From positions 1,103,320-1,167,319 of the forward strand of contig NZ_RAPN01000001.1 of NCBI RefSeq assembly GCF_003610535.1: a stretch of 64,000 nucleotides of DNA, written 5' to 3'. Shown here piece after piece: positions 43,532 to 51,844 of this stretch (its first letter is position 1; each line of letters starts with the position of its first letter). A program made the position numbers and the translations under genes. This DNA comes from Mangrovibacterium diazotrophicum. GTDB taxonomy: Bacteria; Bacteroidota; Bacteroidia; Bacteroidales; Prolixibacteraceae. The notes beneath the pieces were generated by a model. The model ran no database searches. It was given only the letters and a program-made list of their open reading frames with translations, and was not told the origin of the DNA.

Positions 43532-43539
43532 TATTTTTG
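43532..43539 (+). promoter_or_regulatory. Candidate -7 element for the second SSS carrier
   Basis: TATTTTTG fits TAnnTTTG. No -33 TTG at proper spacing. The gene starts at 43576. Confidence 0.5.
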
Positions 43540-43575
43540 TGTGTCTGTCCTGCGGGACACCCAGTAGAATTGACT

Positions 43576-44910
43576 ATGAAGATTACCATTCTTGTTGTTT
43601 ACGGACTTGTCCTGCTCGTCATTGGAGTTGTCTCGGCACTGAAAATTAAAACGCCTTCCGACTATTTTGTTGCCGGGAAACGAAACGGCGTTTTTCAGAT
43701 TGCCGGAAGTTTGCTGGCTTCTATTTTAGGTGGCTCTGCCATTCTGGGTTCTGTTAATTTGGCGATTCACCAAAGCTGGGCTGCTGCCTGGTACCTGTTG
43801 GCGGCATCGGCCGGTTTGTGGCTGCTGTTTCCCCTGGTGCGCAAGGTTAGCAAGTTTGGCAAATTCACGCTGACCGACATGATCGGCCGTTTCTACGGAA
43901 ATACGGCCCGCAAGTCAGCGTCGGTGATTATCCCGATGGCCTGGACGGGAATTGTGGCGGCACAAATCATTGCCGCGGCAAAAATCCTGTTCAGTTTGTT
44001 TGCGCTGCCTTATTCCGACGGCGTGCTTATCTCATCCGCGGTGTTCATTATCTACACGCTGATTGGAGGGCAAATCTCCATCCTGAAAACCGATTTTATC
44101 CAGGCGATTATCATTCTCGTCGGAGTTGCCTGTTCGGCAATATTTCTGGCGTTTACCCACGGGCCGCACACGAGTCCGATTGGCGACAGTTTCCCATTTA
44201 ATCCGCACTTCGGAACAACTGATTTGCTTATTCTGGTTCTTACTTTTTCGAGCACCTTTGTGGTGGGACCGGATATTTATTCACGTGTTTTTTGTGCCCG
44301 CGACGAACGAACCGCCCGGCAAAGCATCGCCGTTGTTGCGGCAATCCTTATTCCGTTCGCATTCGTACTGACTTATCTTGGCGTATTTGCAGTTGAAAAT
44401 CTCTCGTCAGAGCAATTGACACATTCAGTCGTCTTAGTCGATCTGATTGCACAATACCTGCCCGAATGGGTACTCGGCTTAATGGCTGCAGCGCTGCTCT
44501 CAGCGGTACTTTCTTCGGCTGATACCACCCTACTGACAGCCTCGATGATGGTGACTGAATTATTTCAGGAAGATATTGACAACAAAAAATCACTCAACAC
44601 CACGCGAGTTTTTATTGTAGTCATTGGTGTGATCAGCATGCTGATCGCTTTGCAAATTACCTCCATCATTGGTTCCCTCCTGATGGCGCTTTCCTTTTAT
44701 TCCGGGGCTTTCATTGTACCAATCATTGCAGCACTGGCGAACCTGAAGGTGAACAAAAAATTGAGTATCGTTGCCATGCTTGTAGGCGGTTTGTTTGCTT
44801 TAGGCGGAAAAATACTGGCATCAGTGTACGGCTTCAGTTGGGCCAACTGGATGATCGTTGGCGCCTTTATACTGAACTTTCTGATTTTACGGATACCGGA
44901 GAAACGCTAA
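43576..44910 (+). CDS. Sodium:solute symporter (SSS family), second copy
   Basis: A 444-residue inner-membrane carrier with about 13 membrane segments, shorter than the one at 22464 and from another branch. Core motifs include SDYFVAGKRNGVFQIAGSLLASILGGSAILGS and ALLSAVLSSADTTLLTASMMVTE. It would import an unknown solute with sodium. I start at ATG 43576 since the frame opening at 43477 passes through the promoter element. It is divergent from iorA, which may hint at aryl-pyruvate or amino-acid uptake, but that is speculation. Confidence 0.88.
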   Translation: MKITILVVYGLVLLVIGVVSALKIKTPSDYFVAGKRNGVFQIAGSLLASILGGSAILGSVNLAIHQSWAAAWYLLAASAGLWLLFPLVRKVSKFGKFTLTDMIGRFYGNTARKSASVIIPMAWTGIVAAQIIAAAKILFSLFALPYSDGVLISSAVFIIYTLIGGQISILKTDFIQAIIILVGVACSAIFLAFTHGPHTSPIGDSFPFNPHFGTTDLLILVLTFSSTFVVGPDIYSRVFCARDERTARQSIAVVAAILIPFAFVLTYLGVFAVENLSSEQLTHSVVLVDLIAQYLPEWVLGLMAAALLSAVLSSADTTLLTASMMVTELFQEDIDNKKSLNTTRVFIVVIGVISMLIALQITSIIGSLLMALSFYSGAFIVPIIAALANLKVNKKLSIVAMLVGGLFALGGKILASVYGFSWANWMIVGAFILNFLILRIPEKR

Positions 44911-44930
44911 ACTTTTGTACGCAATATTGT

Positions 44931-45524
44931 CTATTCCTTGTATTCTCCCAAGTCTTCAATATCCTCGAGAATTCTATCAGATTTTTTCAAGAAGGCCATC
45001 AAATTTCTCCGGCTCAACAAAAGCATGAACACAGCCAGAAGCACGATAAAAAGTATCGTTTTAAAATCAAAATGAAACATATTCCATCCAATTAAAAGCG
45101 TTCCTGCTAAGGCAACCGGGCTCCAAAGAAAATTTAGTTGATACGACCGAACGAACATTTTCTTATAATCGTTGAGCTTTGCGGTTGATCCCAAAACAGT
45201 ATCATTAACGATATCGATACTTTTCAATTTTCGGATTGCTGAAATAAAAAACCAGCTGGAGTAAACGAAAAATACGATCCAAAGTAAAGTTCCCAAAAGA
45301 ACCGTCAAGTCAAAGTTCTCTGGTCGAAACTGTTCGTGAAACACGAACGCCAAAACAATCGGACCAATCACTAATCCATAATAATTCCGGTATTGCAGCC
45401 AATCTATTTTCTTCTGTGATTTCTGAGCCAATGTCTCCAATATCAACTTTTTATTCAGACTTTCAAGTGTATCCAACTTATTGTCATATTTTCTCCAAAG
45501 CTGTTCCAATTCTTTGTATTCCAT
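44931..45524 (-). CDS. Membrane protein, partner of an ECF sigma factor
   Basis: A 197-residue protein with four likely membrane segments in two pairs (YYGLVIGPIVLAFVF, LTVLLGTLLWIVFFVYSSWFF, FLWSPVALAGTLLIGW, TILFIVLLAVFMLLL) and a charged N-terminal cytoplasmic stretch. It starts 10 bases after the sigma gene. In Bacteroidota many ECF sigma genes are followed by an anti-sigma gene of this kind, without the zinc motif, so it could hold the sigma factor at the membrane. I see no known anti-sigma domain, so this is inference. Confidence 0.75.
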   Translation of the reverse strand: MEYKELEQLWRKYDNKLDTLESLNKKLILETLAQKSQKKIDWLQYRNYYGLVIGPIVLAFVFHEQFRPENFDLTVLLGTLLWIVFFVYSSWFFISAIRKLKSIDIVNDTVLGSTAKLNDYKKMFVRSYQLNFLWSPVALAGTLLIGWNMFHFDFKTILFIVLLAVFMLLLSRRNLMAFLKKSDRILEDIEDLGEYKE

Positions 45525-45534
45525 AGTTTCCGAT

Positions 45535-46026
45535 TTAATTGTTTGACAAATGATTTTTTAGTTTCTGTTTGATACGGTTTATTTTGGTCGCCACATTGGT
45601 TCTGCTTAAGCCGATAATCTCCGAAATATCATCATAGGAGTATCCTTCAAGCTGCAACATAATAATTGCCTTATCAACTTTCCCCAGGTGACCGATTGCA
45701 GCGTACAACAGTTCTGTTATTTCGTCCAATGTCTCCCCTGTTTCGATGCCGGGAACCCAGTCGGTATACTCAATATGATTTTTCTGATTAGAATAGTCCC
45801 GAAACCAAGAAATTGCAGTGTTTAATGCAACCCTATAAATCCAGGTACTTAACTTCGACCGCCCGTTAAAACGGGGATAAGCCTTCCACAAATTTGCGAC
45901 GATCTCCTGAAAAAGATCACTTCGATCAGCCTCAAAACTGCAGAACATGCGGCTAACTTTAAAAATCAGTTTCTTGTTTTCTTCGACTAATTTCAAAAAC
46001 TGATCGGTTAGTTTATCATCAATCAT
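45535..46026 (-). CDS. ECF-family RNA polymerase sigma factor, second copy
   Basis: A 163-residue sigma-70 ECF factor. Region 2 is SDLFQEIVANLWKAYPRFNGRSKLSTWIYRVALNTAISW. Region 4 is KAIIMLQLEGYSYDDISEIIGLSRTNVATKINRIKQKLK. It is a simple ECF with no extra domain. It is the first of two genes with the membrane protein downstream. Near its start AATTTTTG is one base off TAnnTTTG. Confidence 0.9.
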   Translation of the reverse strand: MIDDKLTDQFLKLVEENKKLIFKVSRMFCSFEADRSDLFQEIVANLWKAYPRFNGRSKLSTWIYRVALNTAISWFRDYSNQKNHIEYTDWVPGIETGETLDEITELLYAAIGHLGKVDKAIIMLQLEGYSYDDISEIIGLSRTNVATKINRIKQKLKNHLSNN

Positions 46027-46269
46027 TGGTGATTTGTTTTTGAGCTATTAGTCGCAAAAATTGAAAGAAAAGTCACACCGAGGGATAATTTATTCGGAAA
46101 AACTACTTAAAATATTCAATGTTAATAACGAATAACTCAAAGTCTTTTGTCAAATAAGAAATCAACAATATGATGTCTGTTAGATATGATTCATACAGAC
46201 AGGCATAGTTCGCCAGTAAGCGAAAGAAGTCGATTGATAAAAATTCGTGTTTTTAATATTCACCATTGG

Positions 46270-48762
46270 TTAGCCCAGCTCCACAATGGTAATACCTGCT
46301 CCACCGAACTGAACATGCTCGTCGCGGCAGGAACTTACGGCAGGCTCTGATTTCAGGTAGTTGCGAATCATTTCTTTCAAAATACCACTCCCCTTCCCAT
46401 GCAAAATTCGAAGTTCGTGTACGTTGAGCATGATAGCTTCATCAATAAAAGCCTGAATATTGGTAATCGCTTCCTCGGCGCGCTGACCGCGGATATCGAT
46501 ATCGGGTTTAAAATTTAGACGTCGTTCCGAGAGGTTCTTGTTTACGTTTGCCTTGGTCTGGTTGTACACCTTCTGCTCGCGCTTGGCTTCGTTGTTCGAT
46601 ACTGCCTTCAACTTCTTACGAGCGACGGTGGTGCGCAATTGCCCAAAAGCGACGATCGCATTTTTATCGGTCAGCTCCAGAATTTCGCCAACCGTATCTT
46701 GTCCTTCAATGCGAACTTTATCGCCCACTTCAAACGGCTTTTCAACCTGTGGCTTCACTAGTTGTTGCTGCGGAGCCTCTGGCTTGACTTCTTTTTTCTC
46801 CTTGCGATTCTTTTGCTTATTCTTCAGCTTTTCAATCTTCCGCTGGATCCATTCGTCCTGTTCAGCACTGGTCTCAACAACCTCTTCCTTGAAGGTCTCC
46901 AGCTGTTTCCGGATCGCTTTGGTTTTTTCTTTTTCAGCCTGACTTTCACGAATCTCGCGAATGGTATTTTCAACTTTCTTATTGGCCTCCGCTAAAATTT
47001 TCGCAGCTTCCGCTTTTGCTTCTTCAAGGATTTGCTTCCGCTGATCATTCAGCTTTTTCAGATCGGTTTCGTAGCGCGTTGAAACATCGTCAAGCGTCTT
47101 CTCCACCTGACGAATCCGTTGACGTTTGGACTCCCAGTAGCGTTTGTCGCGCAGGATGTCGCGCAAGTGCTTATCGAAGTCGATGTGGTCTTTCCCGATT
47201 TTATCGGTAGCCTCCTGCAGAATTACTTCCGGCATCCCGATTTTACGGGCAATTTCAAAAGCAAACGAGCTACCCGGCTTTCCGATTTCAAGTTGAAAGA
47301 GCGGCTCCATTTGATGCGCGTCGTACAGCATCGCACCGTTTATAATGCCCTCGGCTCCCGATGCGAAATGCTTCAGGTTAGTATAGTGAGTAGTGATAAC
47401 TCCGAAAGTACCCAACTGGTTCAGTTGATTGAGAATTGCCTCAGCAATGGCTCCCCCAAGCATGGGTTCGGTACCGGTTCCAAACTCGTCAATCAACACC
47501 AGCGTTCTTTCATTCGAATTACGAACGAAAAATTTCATATTCATCAAGTGCGAGCTGTAGGTACTCAGGTCGTTCTCGATCGACTGTTCGTCACCAATAT
47601 CGATAAAAATCTGGTCGAAAATACCGGCCAGGCTGCTTTCGTGTACAGGAATCAAAAGCCCGCACTGCAACATGTACTGCAGCAACCCGACTGTTTTCAG
47701 ACAGACCGATTTACCACCGGCGTTGGGGCCGGAAATCAACAGCAAATGGTCTTTCTGAGTCAGGGTAATATTCAAGGGCATTACCTGGCGGTTTTCCTTG
47801 GCCAGGTTGAATTTCAACAATGGGTGAACCGCCTTGATCCACTCCAGTTGGCTCTCCCATTTTATATGCGGCTTGATCGCCTCCATGCGGTTTGCCAGGC
47901 GTGCTTTCGCGCGAACAAAGTCAATGGTACCAAGAAATTCATATTGGCTCATCAAGTCGCCCAAATACGGACGAATGTCGTCGGCTACTTCCACCAGGAT
48001 GCGAACAATCTCGCGCCGCTCAGCATATTCCAGTTCCCGGATTTCATTGTTCAGTTCGACCACCTCGGCCGGCTCAATATAGGATGTTTTTCCGGTAGCA
48101 GATTCATCGTGCACAATCCCGCTGATGCGTCGTTTCAAGGCCGAAGAAATCGGGATTACCGGTCGCCCATCGCGGATAGACACACTGGCGTCGTCCTCGA
48201 TCAGACCTTCGCGTTGAGCTTGCTTCAAAATGGCATGCAGACGCTTCGATACATTACCTTGTTTCGAGAATAATTCTCGCCTGATTCGGGCCAGTTCGGG
48301 CGATGCCGAATCTTTGATCTTCCCGTGCTGATTTAGAATTTGGTCAATCCGGTCTTTCACATACGGAAAAACCTGCACTTGTTCCAATAGCTTCCGCAAG
48401 TTCGGATAACTTTCTTCTTTTTGCTGTTTGATAAAACGAACAATCGCAATGATGGTCTCAAGCGAACGCTTCAGATTGAAAAGTTCGTCAACATCCAAAA
48501 AGCGGCCTTCCGTTCGGATTTTGGAAAGCGCCGGACGCATATCGAAAAAATAGTTAATCGGGAACGAGTCAGTATCCTGCAATAATTTGGAGAATTCATC
48601 GGTGAGCGACAACTCAAAATCGAGTTTGCCAGGCTTGGTCATAAATTCAATCTCGTCCACGCGGTCCTGTCCCAGGCTGCTTAAACAAGATTCCTTCAAC
48701 AAAGCACGCACTTTGTCGAAACCGATTTTCACTTCAAAATTATCCGGATATATTTTCGTCAT
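46270..48762 (-). CDS. mutS2: MutS2 endonuclease
   Basis: An 830-residue MutS2, which lacks the mismatch-recognition domains of MutS. The Walker A is GPNAGGKS (345-352), with DEFGTGTEP and STYSSHL in the ATPase core. A long coiled coil follows (about 510-640), then a KOW-like module (EVGDKVRIEGQDTVGEILELTDKNAIVAF) and a C-terminal Smr nuclease domain with DIRGQRAEEAI and LRILHGKGSGILKEMIR. Functions shown elsewhere are suppression of recombination and ribosome rescue. Monocistronic with a TATTTTTG element upstream. Confidence 0.96.
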   Translation of the reverse strand: MTKIYPDNFEVKIGFDKVRALLKESCLSSLGQDRVDEIEFMTKPGKLDFELSLTDEFSKLLQDTDSFPINYFFDMRPALSKIRTEGRFLDVDELFNLKRSLETIIAIVRFIKQQKEESYPNLRKLLEQVQVFPYVKDRIDQILNQHGKIKDSASPELARIRRELFSKQGNVSKRLHAILKQAQREGLIEDDASVSIRDGRPVIPISSALKRRISGIVHDESATGKTSYIEPAEVVELNNEIRELEYAERREIVRILVEVADDIRPYLGDLMSQYEFLGTIDFVRAKARLANRMEAIKPHIKWESQLEWIKAVHPLLKFNLAKENRQVMPLNITLTQKDHLLLISGPNAGGKSVCLKTVGLLQYMLQCGLLIPVHESSLAGIFDQIFIDIGDEQSIENDLSTYSSHLMNMKFFVRNSNERTLVLIDEFGTGTEPMLGGAIAEAILNQLNQLGTFGVITTHYTNLKHFASGAEGIINGAMLYDAHQMEPLFQLEIGKPGSSFAFEIARKIGMPEVILQEATDKIGKDHIDFDKHLRDILRDKRYWESKRQRIRQVEKTLDDVSTRYETDLKKLNDQRKQILEEAKAEAAKILAEANKKVENTIREIRESQAEKEKTKAIRKQLETFKEEVVETSAEQDEWIQRKIEKLKNKQKNRKEKKEVKPEAPQQQLVKPQVEKPFEVGDKVRIEGQDTVGEILELTDKNAIVAFGQLRTTVARKKLKAVSNNEAKREQKVYNQTKANVNKNLSERRLNFKPDIDIRGQRAEEAITNIQAFIDEAIMLNVHELRILHGKGSGILKEMIRNYLKSEPAVSSCRDEHVQFGGAGITIVELG

Positions 48763-48781
48763 CAGTTTTTATTTGCTGGCG

Positions 48782-48789
48782 CAAAAATA
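48782..48789 (-). promoter_or_regulatory. Candidate -7 element for mutS2
   Basis: TATTTTTG on the minus strand, 19 bases before the mutS2 ATG. The -33 TTG is not clear. Confidence 0.55.
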
Positions 48790-48880
48790 ACAAGAAGTTT
48801 TTTAGTTCCGAGATTTCCGGGCGTGTTTGCCGCGGATCTTTGCCAGCACCTCCCCATTCGGGGATATCTTTCAGAAATAA

Positions 48881-49282
48881 TCAGGAATTAAACTTGTTCT
48901 CGACCATGCGTAAGAAATTCGAAGCGTTGAAAGGCTTGCCCAGGTAATTGTCCATCCCGGCTTCCAAACAATGTTTGATATCCCCGTCCGCATCACTAGC
49001 CGTCATGGCAATAATAAATGCTTTTTTGAGCATTTCCTGCTCTTTTTCGAACAGACGAATGACCAAGGTCGACTCACATCCATTCATGACCGGCATCATC
49101 GCGTCCATTAATATCACATCGTAGGGAACTTTTTTATACTTCTCAAAAGCCTCCAATCCATTGTAGGCACTATCGATTTCAGAAAATCGCCCCCGCAACG
49201 ACAATGTAACAACCCGATGATTAATCGGACTATCGTCAACCACCAGTAATTTTAAACCGTTGAAATCAAGATCCTCTGACAT
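48881..49282 (-). CDS. Stand-alone response regulator receiver domain
   Basis: A 133-residue CheY-like receiver with no output domain. The acidic pocket is VVDDSPI (15-21), the phosphorylation site is Asp60 in ILMDAMMPVMNG, the switch Thr is at 94 (IAMTASD), and the conserved Lys is Lys116 (GKPF). It would be phosphorylated by a histidine kinase not encoded nearby. It lies 20 bases after the AGCS carrier on the same strand, so co-transcribed, a pairing I do not know from elsewhere. Confidence 0.88.
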   Translation of the reverse strand: MSEDLDFNGLKLLVVDDSPINHRVVTLSLRGRFSEIDSAYNGLEAFEKYKKVPYDVILMDAMMPVMNGCESTLVIRLFEKEQEMLKKAFIIAMTASDADGDIKHCLEAGMDNYLGKPFNASNFLRMVENKFNS

Positions 49283-49302
49283 TTTGCGTTAAAATATATT
49301 TG

Positions 49303-50982
49303 TTAGTCAACCGGAGCATGCTCCTCCGGGAACCTTTCCGAGTATTCAACCCAGAAACTCTTTACCTCCGCTTTCATTTCTTTTCTTAACAGCAAGATAC
49401 CAATTAAGTTCGGAATCGTCATCAAAGCAATCGTAATTCCTGACAATGTCCAAATGATTGTGGTATCAGTAAATGACGCCAAAAAGAAACCAATGACGTA
49501 CACAATCCGGAAGTAAATCACTGCTTTAGAGCCGAACATGAATGTCATTGCCCGGTCGCCGTAATAACTCCACGAAATTGCAGTTGAGAACGCAAAAAGC
49601 AACAAGCCTATTGCCACAATATATTTTCCAAAATCGCCAAACCAACTCTTTGTAAAAGCGATCGTTGTTAACGGAGCACTGTGGATCAACGATTTTCCCA
49701 TAAAAGCCAATGAAACATTGTTTGGTATCACACCATTTACAACCGACACCGTACCGTTATAAGGCGCACCGTTTTCTAGCACCCGAACATTTTCGGCTAC
49801 CGAACGGGCATGGATAATGGTCAGATCATTTTGCACTTTTCCGTCAACAACCTGCAAATCGCCGGTGTACTCAGGCAGTGTGGTGTGGCCTAACAGGAAA
49901 TCGTGCAGCGCCTGCTGATCTTCCGGCTTCGCCTCGTCGTAACGATTGTCCATCACCACAATATCTGTTGTTTGAAACTGGTTGTCAACTTTCTCAGTCC
50001 AAACGCCCGACGACAAAATCACCAGACCTGTCAGGGTACAAATGATGATGGTATCGATAAACGGTTCGAGCAGCGCCACCAAACCTTCAGAAACAGGCTC
50101 GTGAGCACGGGCTGCCGCGTGTGCAATTGGTGCAGACCCCTGCCCTGCTTCGTTGGAAAACAAGCCACGGTTCACACCCCGGTTAAAGGCAAAAGCAAAA
50201 CCGGCACCTAAGAAACCACCGGTAGCTGCTGTTCCCGTGAAGACATTGCTGAAAATAGCAATGATCGACGGGATAATATTTTCGTAGTTGTACCCGATAA
50301 CGGCAATGGCGCCAACAAAATAGATGAGCGCCATCAACGGAACCAATCGCGAGGTTACTTTGGCAATCCGCTGGATACCACCAATAATTACAAATCCCAA
50401 AAGAACCGCCAATACGAAACCTGTCAACACCTTGTTAATACCAAAGGTGGCAAACAAGGAGTTCGAGATGGAGTTAACCTGTGGCAAACTTCCGGTTCCG
50501 AATGACGACAAAACGGTTGCAATTGCGAAAATGACGGCCAGCCACTTCATGTTCAAGCGGTTTTTCATGTAGTACATCGGCCCACCGGCCATCGTACCGT
50601 CATCCGTTTTTTCGCGGTATTTATGAGAGAGCGTGACCTCTACAAATTTAGTCGTCATACCAAGGAGCGCTGTCACCAACATCCAGAATAAAGCAGCAGG
50701 CCCTCCCAGGTGAATGGCCAATGCCACACCGGCGATATTACCGGTTCCGACAGTGCCTGAAAGTGCTGTTGTCAAAGCCTGAAAGTGCGACGTATCACCA
50801 GTATCCCCTTCCCGGTCGAACTTACCCCGAACGATGCGGACTGCGTATTTCAAATAACGAAACTGCGGGAATTTCAGATAAATTGTGTAGAATAAACCCG
50901 TACCTAAAAGTAAGTAAACAAACCAGGAGCTACCTCCGATATATCCGTCTATTAAGGCAAGAATATCATTAAGCTTTGACAT
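49303..50982 (-). CDS. Alanine/glycine:cation symporter (AGCS) with a large insert
   Basis: A 559-residue AGCS-family carrier that brings in alanine or glycine with Na+. The family signature [26 protein letters not shown] is present, along with [25 protein letters not shown]. Between the conserved [12 protein letters not shown] and the next core segment ([18 protein letters not shown]) there is an insertion of roughly 110 residues (about 324-435), a hydrophilic stretch with [19 protein letters not shown]. Typical AGCS proteins are about 450-500 residues. The insert should face one side of the membrane. Co-transcribed with the response regulator. Confidence 0.9.
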   Translation of the reverse strand: MSKLNDILALIDGYIGGSSWFVYLLLGTGLFYTIYLKFPQFRYLKYAVRIVRGKFDREGDTGDTSHFQALTTALSGTVGTGNIAGVALAIHLGGPAALFWMLVTALLGMTTKFVEVTLSHKYREKTDDGTMAGGPMYYMKNRLNMKWLAVIFAIATVLSSFGTGSLPQVNSISNSLFATFGINKVLTGFVLAVLLGFVIIGGIQRIAKVTSRLVPLMALIYFVGAIAVIGYNYENIIPSIIAIFSNVFTGTAATGGFLGAGFAFAFNRGVNRGLFSNEAGQGSAPIAHAAARAHEPVSEGLVALLEPFIDTIIICTLTGLVILSSGVWTEKVDNQFQTTDIVVMDNRYDEAKPEDQQALHDFLLGHTTLPEYTGDLQVVDGKVQNDLTIIHARSVAENVRVLENGAPYNGTVSVVNGVIPNNVSLAFMGKSLIHSAPLTTIAFTKSWFGDFGKYIVAIGLLLFAFSTAISWSYYGDRAMTFMFGSKAVIYFRIVYVIGFFLASFTDTTIIWTLSGITIALMTIPNLIGILLLRKEMKAEVKSFWVEYSERFPEEHAPVD

Positions 50983-51298
50983 ACATGAGATTTTAATTAG
51001 CGACTAAAATAGCATTTTGTCTTCTACAGCCGAAATTATTGATTCGATTAATAACATTTATTTCCAATTTGTAGAAAAAAGATGATTAACATCAGTAAAA
51101 CCGCTCAGTCAACCTATTTTTAAACAAATAGAACACAATGGAATAGCCAATCGAAGTCAAACTAATTTGAAGATTTCAACGGAAAACTTCAACCTTGCTC
51201 CCGTGCCAACGTACTTCAAGAAAAATATAAATTGAAAAACAGCTTTTGAATGGCTTTTTCTCTATTTTTGCTCTATAACAATTAAACAAAAACGATTT
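50983..51298. other. Divergent intergenic region, 316 bases
   Basis: A/T-rich space between the AGCS gene (minus) and the small operon at 51299 (plus). I see only the -7 element at 51263-51270 and a near match GCTATTTTAG for the AGCS side. No reading frame or fold stands out. Confidence 0.5.
51263..51270 (+). promoter_or_regulatory. Candidate -7 element for the small acidic protein operon
   Basis: TATTTTTG fits TAnnTTTG, 28 bases before the ATG at 51299. No TTG is found at the right -33 spacing. Confidence 0.5.
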
Positions 51299-51559
51299 AT
51301 GTTACCAAAATTTTTACTTGCCGACAACTCACAAGAGTGCCCCGACACGATTTTCGTCGTTCACACTGAAGAACCGAAATTCATCGTTGAAAGTGACATT
51401 GAAGATTTTTGGACTAATCAGAAAGTTCATTGGTTAAGTGAGCCTCCTGTTTCCGAAGAAGTAATCAAAGCGTTGTTGGAAGATGCAGAAACCTTCCTGG
51501 ACGATGAGTTTGAAAACCAGGATAACTTGTACGCAGAAGACGAAGACGACGAAGATTAA
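51299..51559 (+). CDS. Small acidic protein of unknown function
   Basis: I do not recognise this 86-residue protein. It has no signal peptide or membrane segment. The middle has TIFVVHTEEPKFIVESDIEDFW and the end is a strongly acidic, probably disordered tail (DDEFENQDNLYAEDEDDED). Such short proteins with acidic tails exist in Bacteroidota without a known role, in my recollection. It is 17 bases before the PspC gene, so co-transcribed. Confidence 0.7.
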   Translation: MLPKFLLADNSQECPDTIFVVHTEEPKFIVESDIEDFWTNQKVHWLSEPPVSEEVIKALLEDAETFLDDEFENQDNLYAEDEDDED

Positions 51560-51576
51560 TCGGATAAAATCGAACT

Positions 51577-51786
51577 ATGAATACATTCGACGGCAAGAAA
51601 AGACTTACCCGTTCGAACGATAGGATGCTTGCCGGTGTACTTGCCGGTATAGCTGAATATTTGGACATGGACCCGACGATTGTCCGGATCATTTTTGTGT
51701 TACTCGCGGTCTTTAGCGCCGGATTCCCCGGCCTGTTGCTTTACATCATCCTTTGGATCGTTATTCCGGAGAAACCTCTCAACTAA
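51577..51786 (+). CDS. PspC-domain protein
   Basis: A 69-residue protein made almost entirely of a PspC domain: KRLTRSNDRMLAGVLAGIAEYLDMDPTIVRIIFVLLAVFSAGFPGLLLYIILWIVIPEKP. The domain contains one or two hydrophobic segments and would lie at the inner membrane. In enterobacteria PspC regulates the phage-shock response; in Bacteroidota the short forms have no assigned role, and no pspA is here. It ends 20 bases before the tex 3' end on the other strand. Confidence 0.88.
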   Translation: MNTFDGKKRLTRSNDRMLAGVLAGIAEYLDMDPTIVRIIFVLLAVFSAGFPGLLLYIILWIVIPEKPLN

Positions 51787-51793
51787 AAATATT

Positions 51794-51844
51794 GAATTCA
51801 GCAAGGCTAATCCTGAGGGACATCTTTCAGGCTTAGCTGAATTC
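51794..51844. terminator. Inverted repeat spanning the 3' end of tex
   Basis: GAATTCAGC (51794-51802) with TAATCCTGA pairs against TCAGG-CTTA-GCTGAATTC (ending at 51844), with a 5-base bulge. The right arm is inside the tex coding region (stop at 51807), so the hairpin could end both convergent genes. No long T run follows. Confidence 0.5.

Noticed and set aside
47119-48273. A long plus-strand frame (384 residues) inside mutS2
   Set aside because: It is antisense to mutS2, whose motifs are complete. The frame shows no known domain and reflects codon bias of the true gene.
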